This document shows positions 1-7,704 of a stretch of DNA of 25,348 nucleotides, one piece after another (position 1 is the stretch's first letter; the number at the start of each line of letters is the position of its first letter). The notes below the pieces were generated by a model that worked only from the letters and a program-made list of their open reading frames with translations, made no database searches and had not been told where the DNA came from. A program made the position numbers and the translations under genes. This DNA comes from an uncultured Nitrospira sp. (GTDB lineage Bacteria; Nitrospirota; Nitrospiria; Nitrospirales; UBA8639), in contig CABVRQ010000051.1 in NCBI GenBank assembly GCA_902500695.1, positions 3,965 through 29,312 on the forward strand. Direction: 5' to 3'.

Positions 1-309
1 GTAGTCATTGCGGATCCCCGAATCGCCGGCACTCCTCCAGGTTCCCTGGACGAGATGAAACTCATCAATCTGTTTTGCAAATTGACCATGTATCCACCGC
101 CATGTGAAAACTGATCGCTCCGCCCCACAACGAACTCCATAAGGGAACTTCCCCCATATCGGACGTAAGCGTTTGAGATCCATCGTGAGTTGCGCGAGGG
201 CTATTGTACCTTTGCCGGGAACCTACCTACCGCTGGATACCCTGAACCCTAAATTCTGGATGATCTTCAACGCTGCCACACGTTTCCCACGATCAGAACC
301 GGCAGGGAT
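1..309. other. left-edge stretch without a supported gene
   Basis: No recognisable gene. On the minus strand two overlapping frames stay open to the window edge: one from an ATG at 183 with no visible ribosome site, and one from an ATG at 140 preceded by a G-rich GGGGGAAG stretch about 7 bases upstream. Neither translation resembles a family I know, and two frames open at once over about 60 codons can happen by chance. If either is real, it is the 5' end of a gene continuing to the left. I see no terminator hairpin after the desaturase stop. Confidence 0.3.
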
Positions 310-1197
310 TCAAAAGCGTTGGACTTTCCAAACGACATGAATGGTTTCAAGGAAGGTAATGAGGGATCCGGCCAGATCCAACGAAGCCGGTTGGTTCACA
401 GCGGTACGCTGATGGGCGTGATGGTAGCTATGTAGCCCTTCACCCAAAAACACAAGAGTGACTCCCCAATGCATATTTCGCGATTCATCCCGGCTGCCTT
501 CCGTTTTCCCGCCAAACATATGACCAAGAGAATTGACCGTCCAGGTTAATTGCTGCATGAGGGAAATTCTCAAACACCCGGCCCAGAAGAAAGCCCGAAC
601 CGCTTCATCCGAACCTCCCATGCCATACCCGATCATGGCCGGCACGACTAACGACGTGGCACAGATCGGCCAATACCACCGACTACATCCTCGACTTATC
701 GGATCACTGATTATATCTTTCGCATAGAGACGGGTATCGGTTGGCCATTCCACAAACATCCATAACACATGGGCATGCGCGAAACGCATGAACCCGGAGG
801 TGATCTTCTCTTGCCGACTCCAATACGGACTATGAATATCCAATGGCTGATCAGAAAAACGATGATGCCTCCGATGGTCAGCCACCCATCGATCAATAGG
901 GCCTTGCATCGCCCACGTGCCCCAAATGCCCAATAACCATCGAACCAATGGACTCGTTTCGAAGGCATGATGAGAGAAATATCGATGCAATCCCACGCTA
1001 ACCCCGATAAGGTTGAACAAGAAAAATACCAGGAAGAGAAAAACCGTGGTGGAAGTGGGAGCAGAGAAACCAGAAGACAGGAGCCCGACAAGGGTGCCAA
1101 CAAGAGGGATTCCAATCGACGCCCCATTCACCATAGCATTGTGCCTCATGGCCTTTGAATCTGTCATAATGCCCACGTCACTCAATCCCACGTTCAT
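310..1197 (-). CDS. membrane fatty-acid (acyl-CoA/acyl-lipid) desaturase
   Basis: A 295-residue integral membrane di-iron desaturase of the stearoyl-CoA desaturase type, which would introduce a cis double bond into a saturated acyl chain using O2 and an electron donor. The three histidine boxes are present and well spaced: HRYFSH at 71-76, HRRHH at 108-112 and HSYHH at 256-260. The extra Asn/His pair of this subfamily is at NSLGH, 222-226. Hydrophobic segments lie around 25-45, 50-70, 83-98, 172-192 and 200-220. Length is near that of compact bacterial members. The ATG at 1197 has a good GGGAGGGAG ribosome site about 8-10 bases upstream. It stands alone and its electron donor is not in the window. 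Family assignment is firm; position and substrate specificity cannot be read from sequence. Confidence 0.92.
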   Translation of the reverse strand: MNVGLSDVGIMTDSKAMRHNAMVNGASIGIPLVGTLVGLLSSGFSAPTSTTVFLFLVFFLFNLIGVSVGLHRYFSHHAFETSPLVRWLLGIWGTWAMQGPIDRWVADHRRHHRFSDQPLDIHSPYWSRQEKITSGFMRFAHAHVLWMFVEWPTDTRLYAKDIISDPISRGCSRWYWPICATSLVVPAMIGYGMGGSDEAVRAFFWAGCLRISLMQQLTWTVNSLGHMFGGKTEGSRDESRNMHWGVTLVFLGEGLHSYHHAHQRTAVNQPASLDLAGSLITFLETIHVVWKVQRF

Positions 1198-1470
1198 CAG
1201 AGACTTCTCCCTCCCTCACAAAACGTGTGTCTGTGTCTCATGTTATCATTCACCTCGAAAAAGCTTGACCCAACATTACAAGAAATCCATTTGCGTTTTG
1301 ACGTCATAAGGAGAAGACCGACCAGACCAGGCACCCGCCTTTTACCTCAAGACAATCGGTTGGGGGGTGTAAGGAAATTTTAACTGAGCGAGGGCGTCTG
1401 ACAAGAGGGCATGAGCCCAAAAGGATTTGCCTCACAGGAATGGCTCATTTCAAAGAGCAAGTGAACGGTG

Positions 1471-1662
1471 CTATTGAACAACCGGTGGCTCTGGCACATC
1501 AATGGTCACCTTGGCGGGAAAGAGATTGTGGGTGTCGAAGGGGTGCCGGGCTTCCTGTAGAAGCGTGTCGATGCGAGGCTCGACCATGCCTTCGTACGAG
1601 ACCTTCCCATTCGTTTCCACAATGACTTCATCCTTAGAAACACTCTCCTGGAGAACGACCAG
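1471..1662 (-). pseudogene. decayed 3' fragment of a secreted esterase gene (paralogue of the gene at 4990-6333)
   Basis: Read on the minus strand this stretch is open for 63 codons to a stop at 1471-1473 and is closed upstream by an in-frame TAA at 1663-1665, with no start codon or ribosome site. Its translation matches the last ~60 residues of the intact hydrolase at 4990-6333: VIVETNGKVSYEGMVEPRI is identical, followed by DTLLQEAR and FPAKVTI-like sequence. At DNA level 1495-1625 aligns with 5023-5153 without gaps, including an identical run of about 69 bases covering the middle. Similarity fades upstream of VIVETNGK. The rest of the 1198-1727 gap shows no gene. The conservation of frame up to the stop suggests a relic of a duplicated gene, or a gene-conversion patch, rather than a functional peptide. 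Confidence 0.8.
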
Positions 1663-1727
1663 TTAAGCCGATTATGGTGACCCCACATTTTGCCGATACA
1701 TTCCCTAATTGTTACTGAGAGGAAGAC

Positions 1728-2654
1728 GTGCCCAATACGTTAGCCCACATCGGCGTGCAAGGCCTTCTGAATCGGGCGGTCAAACCCGGGATCGATCCCA
1801 AACTGGTATGCCTGGGTTGCTTGCTTCCGGACATCCCATGGATCTTCCAAAGAGTCTTGATGGAATTCTTGCCGGGAAGCGATCCTTATACCATTCGCCT
1901 GTATTGTATCGCTCAGGCTTCCTTTTTCGTCACGTTGATGTTATGCGGGGCCCTGGCCTTTCTTACGCATACGCCAAGAGCCGTGTTCCTGATTCTCGGA
2001 GTCAACGTCCTCCTTCATCTCGTGCTGGATGGGCTTCAAACCAAATGGGCCAATGGCGTCCATCTCTTTGCTCCACTTTCATGGGACTTATGGAATGTGG
2101 GGTTATTTTGGCCGGAAAGTCTTCCAACCTATATCATGACCGGAGGTGGCTTACTCTATATAGGATGGCAATGGCGAAAGGGGATATCGCAGCCTCTCCC
2201 AATCTCGCCCTTGTCTCCTTTCAAAGTGGCGATATCGGCGTCGTTACTCATCCTCTATTTCGCACTGCCTTTTGTCCTTTTAGAAGGACCTCGAAACGCC
2301 AATAACCATTTTGTCCGAACACTTGAGGAAACGGAGGCTCGTCCAGGACGCCCTCTGGAACTGGATCGGCCATCGTATGTGAAAACTCCCTCAGGAGATA
2401 TGATTGGCCTATTCAACGGTGAACAAATCAGCACCACGCAAGAGATTCTGGATCACTCCGCTACCGTCTCGATTCGTGGGCGGTTTGTCACGCCCACTCA
2501 ACTGGATGTGTTGGAATTCCACGAACATTCCACCTGGTTTCGTGATACGGGCAGTTACCTGGGTATCCTTCTCCTACTTGGCATGTGGTTGGGAGCCTTC
2601 ATGAAACAAGGCATCCTCCCCTATCCACACAAATCCGAAAACCCTTCAAATTAG
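1728..2654 (+). CDS. membrane-bound metal-dependent hydrolase-like protein (YdjM/LexA-binding family type)
   Basis: A 308-residue membrane protein resembling the YdjM-type putative metal-dependent hydrolases. Likely metal ligands follow the family pattern: His7 in the N-terminal NTLAHIG, Asp35 in LPDIPW, His97 and Asp101 in LLHLVLD, and His112 in HLFAP. Hydrophobic segments fall at about 57-80, 84-101, 133-146, 166-186 and 275-292. Between the last two lies a soluble segment of ~85 residues (190-272) that the short members of this family lack as far as I know; it may be a small beta domain. The start is GTG at 1728, supported by GAGAGGAAG 4-5 bases upstream. No substrate is established for the family and none can be inferred here. 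It is a single gene with no close co-directional partner. Confidence 0.7.
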   Translation: MPNTLAHIGVQGLLNRAVKPGIDPKLVCLGCLLPDIPWIFQRVLMEFLPGSDPYTIRLYCIAQASFFVTLMLCGALAFLTHTPRAVFLILGVNVLLHLVLDGLQTKWANGVHLFAPLSWDLWNVGLFWPESLPTYIMTGGGLLYIGWQWRKGISQPLPISPLSPFKVAISASLLILYFALPFVLLEGPRNANNHFVRTLEETEARPGRPLELDRPSYVKTPSGDMIGLFNGEQISTTQEILDHSATVSIRGRFVTPTQLDVLEFHEHSTWFRDTGSYLGILLLLGMWLGAFMKQGILPYPHKSENPSN

Positions 2655-3064
2655 AAACACCCATAAATGCCCAACCCATCAAGGAGGGCCATCGCTAAGG
2701 TAGAAAGGCGAGAACGGTCATTCAACTGCCAGCCAAACGGGGATATTCCCACAAGCCAGCCAGGAATTCGGTCAAAGGTTTTGGACTATTCATAACTTTT
2801 TCAGACTTCCCTCACTAATTACCCTTACTACCCTTACTCAAACGCGAACCTTTCCATTACTTCTCCGACCTCAAAACTATTTTTACCACTACTGGATTTA
2901 TTTCCACGACTGGGGTAAATTTATTTTTTCCATTAATTCACGAATCATCGCCCGTTTTTTCATCCGGGTTCCCTTGTTTTTCCATGCTTCTATTTTACTA
3001 TCCGGGTTTCCCAAAGGGGTACAACCATTAGTCATACCATTAGGTATTTCGAGAGGATCCGTAT
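2655..3064. other. 410-base AT-richer intergenic stretch upstream of the peroxidase gene
   Basis: No gene seen. It contains a perfect two-copy tandem of the 9-mer ACCCTTACT at 2821-2838, several pyrimidine runs, and a weak sigma70-like pair (TTGTTT at 2974-2979 and TACTAT at 2996-3001, 16 bases apart) that could drive the peroxidase gene. I see no convincing terminator for the upstream gene. Confidence 0.4.
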
Positions 3065-3118
3065 CTGAATCCCAATTTCCAGCACAAAAAAATAGTCCAG
3101 GTATGGATACGATCCATT

Positions 3119-4825
3119 TTGGCAGGTGGCTTGCTGATCGCCCTCCTAGGAACCCTTTTACCCGAGACGTTCGCACAAGAGAACAGATCCAATGCCGGCA
3201 GGGACCATCGCGACCGCAGACCCGGTGATAGCAGGGACCATTCCGGGACCAGACCCGATAATGGCAGGAACCATCTCGAGATCAGAGCCATTGATGGCAA
3301 GAACAACAATGTGCAAAACCCGGCCTGGGGAAGCGCCCATAGCCAATTGCTTCGGCTGGTCAAACCGGATTACGAAAATGGTAGCTGGACACCTGCCGGC
3401 GACAACCGGCCAAATGTCCGTGACATCTCCAATACGGTAGCCGCCCAGGACAAACCGATCTACAACGAAAAAATGGCCTCGGACTTTATCTGGCAATGGG
3501 GGCAATTCATTGACCACGATATCGACCTGACCGAGGGGGCCGCCCCCCTCGAACCCTTTCATATACAAATTCCAACAGGGGATCCTGCCTTCGATCCACA
3601 ATCAACCGGAACCCGGCAAATGTCGCTGAACCGGTCCGCCTATGATCCGGCTACCGGGACGGATTCCAGGAATCCACGGCAGCAAATGAATCAAATTACC
3701 GCGTTTATCGACGGATCCATGGTTTATGGCTCGGACCACGTACGAGCCGCATCTCTGAGAGCTAATAACGGAACAGGCCGGATGAAAACCAGCCGGGGCA
3801 ATTTATTGCCGTTCAATACCACCAGCCTGCCTAACCAGGGCGGCCTTGCTCCCACGTTATTTGTAGCGGGAGATGTTCGAGCCAATGAGCACGTGGGACT
3901 TTTGACTATGCATACCCTGTTCCTGCGGGAACATAATCGCCTAGCTGACATGATCCATGAGGGTTCCCCTCGATTGGGGGAGAATGCCATTTATGAAGCC
4001 GCGAGGATCTGGGTGGGGGCCTTGATCCAGGTCATCACCTATAAGGAATTTCTCCCCGTCCTCCTCGGACCCAATGCCCTGAAGCCCTACACCGGATACA
4101 AGCGTGAAATAAATCCCGGAATTGGCAATGAGTTCAGCACGGCTGCCTATCGGGTGGGCCACACCCTGCTCTCACCGGTATTACTCCGACTGGATAAAGA
4201 AGGAAAGCCGATCCGGGAAGGGCATTTACCTTTGCGGGAGGCATTTTTTGCTCCGGAGCGTCTTATCAAGGAAGGAGGGATTGATCCGTTACTTCGGGGA
4301 CTCGCGAACAACCGAGCGCAAGAGGTAGACAACTATATCATCGACGACGTAAGGGATTTTCTCTTCGGCCTCCCTGGAGCAGGAGGATTCGACCTGGCCT
4401 CACTCAATCTTCAACGGGGACGGGACCACGGACTTGCGAGCTACAATGATGCCCGGTTGGCCTTCGGCCTCTCACCAGCATTGTCCTTTGACGACATCAC
4501 CAAGAATCGTGAAGTACAGCAAAAGCTGGAATCCGCATATGGAAGTGTCGAACGTGTGGATTTGTGGATGGGCGGAGTGTCTGAAGATCATCGCCCTGGC
4601 GCGTTGGTGGGGGATTTGTTTTACACTATTCTGGTGGATCAGTTCGAACGGTTACGGGACGGAGACCGGTTTTTTTATCTCAACGCTTTTCCCAATTTTG
4701 AAATTAAAAAATTGGAAGAGACCACCCTCGCCGACATCATAAGACGGAATACCACCATCGACCGGGAGATTCAAGAGAACGTATTTCTCGTCCCGCAAAA
4801 AGATAATCGTCAGAGAAGACGCTAA
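3119..4825 (+). CDS. secreted animal-type haem peroxidase (myeloperoxidase/peroxidasin family)
   Basis: A peroxidase of the animal haem (cyclooxygenase-peroxidase) superfamily, expected to use H2O2 to oxidise halides or organic substrates outside the cytoplasmic membrane. Counting from the TTG at 3119 (568 residues), the catalytic set is complete: WGQFIDHD at 127-134 with distal Gln129 and His133 and the haem-linking Asp132; GDVRANE at 251-257 with distal Arg254 and the second haem-linking Glu257; LREHNRLA at 269-276; proximal His348 in YRVGHT; and LNLQRGRDHG at 429-438 with the Asn that supports the proximal His. The Met that forms the sulfonium link in myeloperoxidase is replaced by His258. 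A hydrophobic stretch ending ETFA-Q gives a signal peptide, but from TTG it lacks a charged n-region. The frame stays open upstream to 3044 and supplies KKIVQVWIRS just before it, so the true start may be the CTG at 3065, which has GAGAGG upstream. Three 11-residue repeats follow the signal. Family certain, start uncertain. Confidence 0.93.
   Translation: MAGGLLIALLGTLLPETFAQENRSNAGRDHRDRRPGDSRDHSGTRPDNGRNHLEIRAIDGKNNNVQNPAWGSAHSQLLRLVKPDYENGSWTPAGDNRPNVRDISNTVAAQDKPIYNEKMASDFIWQWGQFIDHDIDLTEGAAPLEPFHIQIPTGDPAFDPQSTGTRQMSLNRSAYDPATGTDSRNPRQQMNQITAFIDGSMVYGSDHVRAASLRANNGTGRMKTSRGNLLPFNTTSLPNQGGLAPTLFVAGDVRANEHVGLLTMHTLFLREHNRLADMIHEGSPRLGENAIYEAARIWVGALIQVITYKEFLPVLLGPNALKPYTGYKREINPGIGNEFSTAAYRVGHTLLSPVLLRLDKEGKPIREGHLPLREAFFAPERLIKEGGIDPLLRGLANNRAQEVDNYIIDDVRDFLFGLPGAGGFDLASLNLQRGRDHGLASYNDARLAFGLSPALSFDDITKNREVQQKLESAYGSVERVDLWMGGVSEDHRPGALVGDLFYTILVDQFERLRDGDRFFYLNAFPNFEIKKLEETTLADIIRRNTTIDREIQENVFLVPQKDNRQRRR
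3197..3295 (+). repeat. three tandem 33-bp units coding 11-residue repeats
   Basis: Immediately after the peroxidase signal peptide three consecutive 33-base units encode residues 27-37, 38-48 and 49-59. The shared pattern is (G/S)-R-(D/N)-H-x-x-x-R-(P/A)-x-(D/N). The first DNA triplets (GGC/AGC AGG GAC/AAC CAT) are nearly the same in each unit, and a decayed fourth start (GGC AAG AAC) follows. It looks like an in-frame tandem duplication forming a charged, probably disordered linker before the catalytic domain. Confidence 0.75.
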
Positions 4826-4989
4826 GCCCTTTCCTCAAGACCACGACCCGAATTTTCAATCAACCCGGAGAGGAAGCTCAAATGTTCAACATTCGGGTTT
4901 CCTATTCATTTTTTCGTGGTTCAGTTTGCCTTCTATCATCACCCACCTTTTCCGTTCCCGCGCAAGCGCGTGCATTTTTTATCAGGCCA

Positions 4990-6333
4990 CTACTGCTCAC
5001 GACTGATTTTGGTAGACGGTACTTCGATGGTCAGTTTGGCGGGAAAAAGAATGTGGGTGTCGGAACGGTGCCGGACTTCCTGTAGAAGCGTGTCGATGCG
5101 AGGCTCGACCATGCCTTCGTACGAGACCTTCCCATTCGTTTCCACGATGACAGGTTTGGAAAAATCCACCAGGTCCTGATTCAGAAACAGGGTATAGCGG
5201 CGAATACGATTGGTACTCACCACGATCTTGTTGGGAGCCGTGACCTGGGCGTGCAATTTGGCGTACACCCCTCCCGTAATAAATTCATCACGACTGTCAA
5301 TCAGGTTTTCGGTAAAGGCGGCAATCTGATCCGTCATATCGATACGCACCCACGAGAATGGCGTAAGGTGGCTGGCATCCCGAACCAAGGAGATGGTCCT
5401 TGGCAATGAATCCCGTTGTTGGCCATCAAACCAGGCGATCAGTTCCGGCAGGGCTTGCTTGGGAAAGAAATGCCCTCCCGCATGGGGATGCGTCCAGGTA
5501 TGCTCCTGGTACTGATAAGGAATGCCGCGACGCTCCATCTCTTTGACCAGGTCGCGGCTCAACTGCACTGGCATCACCTGATCCGCCGAACCGTGAATGA
5601 CATAGACGGGCGTATGGACCAAATTTTCGACGAATGGAAACAGCACATCATCAATACCGCTGGCCATCGGCGCGATCCCCGCAAAGTGATCCGCATAATG
5701 CATCCCGATGATCCAGGTTCCAATCCCGCCATTAGACATACCGGTGAGAAAGATCCGATCCGGATCAATATGGTATTGCGTTTGAACCTCATGTAAAACC
5801 TTCAACGCCAGATCCTCGCCGAATCGGGTCCACCATGACCCCATGGTCACCGACGGACAAGCCAGAATGTAGTTCTCACCAAGACGTGGAATCCATCGAT
5901 CCAGATAGGCTTCCCCCGTAAACCCTGCCCCATGCAAACACAGGATGAAGGCCATAGGCTTCTCGGGTGAATAGGAAGGAGGAACATACAAAGCATACTC
6001 AGCATCCTCCCCCCTCACTCGTATAGGTCGCCGGGGTTGGGGACCAACCGGTTGAGCTTCATACCGGATCGGCTGCTGAAGAATTTTTGAAATGGATTCA
6101 ACATTGGCCTCAGGCAGATGCTGAATGTCAGCTAATAGCTCTTTGGCTTTATCGTGAGAAGCCTCCGCCACATATTCTTTCACCAATGAGGACAGACTCC
6201 CATCAGAAGCCGGAGAAGGTTCGGCCGTTTCCGTACCCGGAAGTGGATCGGCCCAAACAGGAAAGGCTCCCAGGCTCAGTACCAGGCATGAGAGAAGGAT
6301 ATTGAACATATTTGCGTGAATCATGAACATCAC
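4990..6333 (-). CDS. secreted alpha/beta-hydrolase (PHB-depolymerase/carboxylesterase-like)
   Basis: A 447-residue secreted serine hydrolase. Residues 1-28 form a signal peptide ending PVWA-D; 45-95 is a helical spacer; 105-305 is the alpha/beta-hydrolase core. Seen in the core are the oxyanion-hole region LHGAGFTG (133-140), nucleophile Ser200 in GMSNGG, Asp251 in HGSADQVMP and a catalytic His in HPHAGGHF (284 or 288). This layout is that of PHB depolymerase-like and phospholipase/carboxylesterase-like enzymes. A C-terminal ~135-residue beta-rich domain (311-447) carries the KPVIVETNGKVSYEG motif whose degenerate copy lies at 1471-1662. The start is unclear: GTG at 6333, ATG at 6330 and ATG at 6309 are all possible and none has a good ribosome site. 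It converges on the peroxidase gene. The substrate could be a polyester, a carbohydrate ester or a lipid. Confidence 0.85.
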   Translation of the reverse strand: MMFMIHANMFNILLSCLVLSLGAFPVWADPLPGTETAEPSPASDGSLSSLVKEYVAEASHDKAKELLADIQHLPEANVESISKILQQPIRYEAQPVGPQPRRPIRVRGEDAEYALYVPPSYSPEKPMAFILCLHGAGFTGEAYLDRWIPRLGENYILACPSVTMGSWWTRFGEDLALKVLHEVQTQYHIDPDRIFLTGMSNGGIGTWIIGMHYADHFAGIAPMASGIDDVLFPFVENLVHTPVYVIHGSADQVMPVQLSRDLVKEMERRGIPYQYQEHTWTHPHAGGHFFPKQALPELIAWFDGQQRDSLPRTISLVRDASHLTPFSWVRIDMTDQIAAFTENLIDSRDEFITGGVYAKLHAQVTAPNKIVVSTNRIRRYTLFLNQDLVDFSKPVIVETNGKVSYEGMVEPRIDTLLQEVRHRSDTHILFPAKLTIEVPSTKISREQ

Positions 6334-6804
6334 CCAGATGTTTTTGACGATTTATGCCGTCAGATTAATGAATATTCTTTTATCCTCTCATATTCCACCG
6401 GGCATTCCTATAGGCTCATGACAATGGTTTGCCAAGAACAATTTCACAGAAAATCCGGAAGAAAATGGAGAACCAGGTTACGCGGGGTTTTCCCAGAAGA
6501 TATCTGGAGTGGAGTAATCGCTGAACTCGAAATAGACTTTTTTGGGGATCATACGGAATGTATGGTTCAAGCCCTTCGACGTTGCTCTCAGGACAAGCGC
6601 TAGAAGATTCCGCACCTCTCCTCATCATCCTCAGACGTTCAATGAACCCCGTCAGGATTCATCTGTTCGGATTAATGAGCGTTGTAGGCCGTAGAACAAG
6701 AAATTCTGTATGATCCCAATATGGGCAGGGCGATCTTCGGCAAACTTATTCAGATGGGTACCGGCTCACAAACGGGAGGGATGACAAACCAGAAAGCGAG
6801 GAAT
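6334..6804. other. 471-base intergenic stretch
   Basis: It lies between the start of the secreted hydrolase gene and the end of the EcsC-family gene, so it should hold the hydrolase promoter. I see no convincing promoter, terminator hairpin or gene. A 95-codon plus-strand frame (6316-6603) is present but has no ribosome site, overlaps the hydrolase start and resembles nothing I know. Confidence 0.4.
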
Positions 6805-7599
6805 CTAATTCCTGGTGGCCATTTGGCGATAGGCTTCCTGCACAGCCTCTTTGCCATGGGCGCGTTCCAGGCGCCGGACGATAAAATGCCCTCGCGCCAT
6901 ATTTTGAAAATGATCCATAAACAGCAAATTGACGGTGGCTCCCCCGGCGGCCCCCAACAACGGGATCGCTTGGGCGGCGGCTTTTTCTGAGACTTGAATA
7001 CTATACCGTGAGGCAATTTCAGACAGAAAGCGGACCAATGCCGGGGCGCCCGATCCCGCCAAACCACGTTCAAGCAGGTACTTGCCCGCTTCGGTCATCG
7101 CACCCGCTAACGCCGCCCTCACCGCAAAATATCCCGTTTCCGCCCCGTCATCCGCTTGACTGGTGCCCCCCATGGCAAACACCTCCAAACAGGCCAGTTT
7201 GCTCCCAGCCTCCATAATCGGTTCTCCCTCACTTCTTGCAATATCGGCGATTGACCGCAACATGAGTGTCGTCGAGATTGGCAGTTCTACGCTCAACGCC
7301 ATGAGCCCCATTGCTCCCCCGATTGCACCACTGACAGTCGTCAATACCCGGTGAGCCCCATTGGCCGGTTTCCCCCGATACCGTTCATCTATACTGGACA
7401 CGGCCAGATCTAACGCTTTAGTCAAGGCTTTTTGCGTGGTCGTCAGGAGTTTGTTGGAGAATCCCTCGGGCAGCATCGTGATGGCCTTTTCGACCGGCCC
7501 TCCGATGAGATTCGTGACTTTGGCGGCAAAGCTGGGGTTTTCTAACAGATCGACTGCAAATGCTAAATCCTGCTCGTCGACTTCATTGAGAGTATTCAT
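6805..7599 (-). CDS. EcsC-family protein
   Basis: A 264-residue protein of the EcsC family, whose members are named after a gene in the Bacillus ecs ABC-transporter operon and have no defined biochemical role. Seen here is the Gly/Ala-rich amphipathic core: SGAIGGAMGLMALSVELPISTTLMLRSIADIARSEG-type sequence around 90-127, and a second glycine-rich hydrophobic stretch (AIPLLGAAGGATVNLLFMDHF) around 211-232. This suggests membrane association without a classical signal peptide. The ATG at 7599 has GGGGAG about 9 bases upstream. It is the last gene of the minus-strand block, 105 bases after ribD, so it may be co-transcribed with ppdK-ribD. No link to ABC-transporter genes is visible. Family call is good, function unknown. 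Confidence 0.8.
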   Translation of the reverse strand: MNTLNEVDEQDLAFAVDLLENPSFAAKVTNLIGGPVEKAITMLPEGFSNKLLTTTQKALTKALDLAVSSIDERYRGKPANGAHRVLTTVSGAIGGAMGLMALSVELPISTTLMLRSIADIARSEGEPIMEAGSKLACLEVFAMGGTSQADDGAETGYFAVRAALAGAMTEAGKYLLERGLAGSGAPALVRFLSEIASRYSIQVSEKAAAQAIPLLGAAGGATVNLLFMDHFQNMARGHFIVRRLERAHGKEAVQEAYRQMATRN

Positions 7600-7704
7600 G
7601 AGCGCGATCTCCCCGGTTTCTCAGTGCAGCACACGATTGGAGTATTATAGGTAATGGAAAGCAGACACCGTCAACCTGCCTGATGTCGATGACTCAGGAA
7701 ACCC

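Noticed and set aside
4959..4980. A terminator after the peroxidase gene (CGCG/CGCG stem followed by TTTTTT)
   Set aside because: The stem is only four pairs and the T-run is separated from it by four bases; too weak to list.
6316..6603. A 95-codon plus-strand frame overlapping the start of the secreted hydrolase gene
   Set aside because: No ribosome site, no recognisable family, and composition unlike the neighbouring genes; probably chance.
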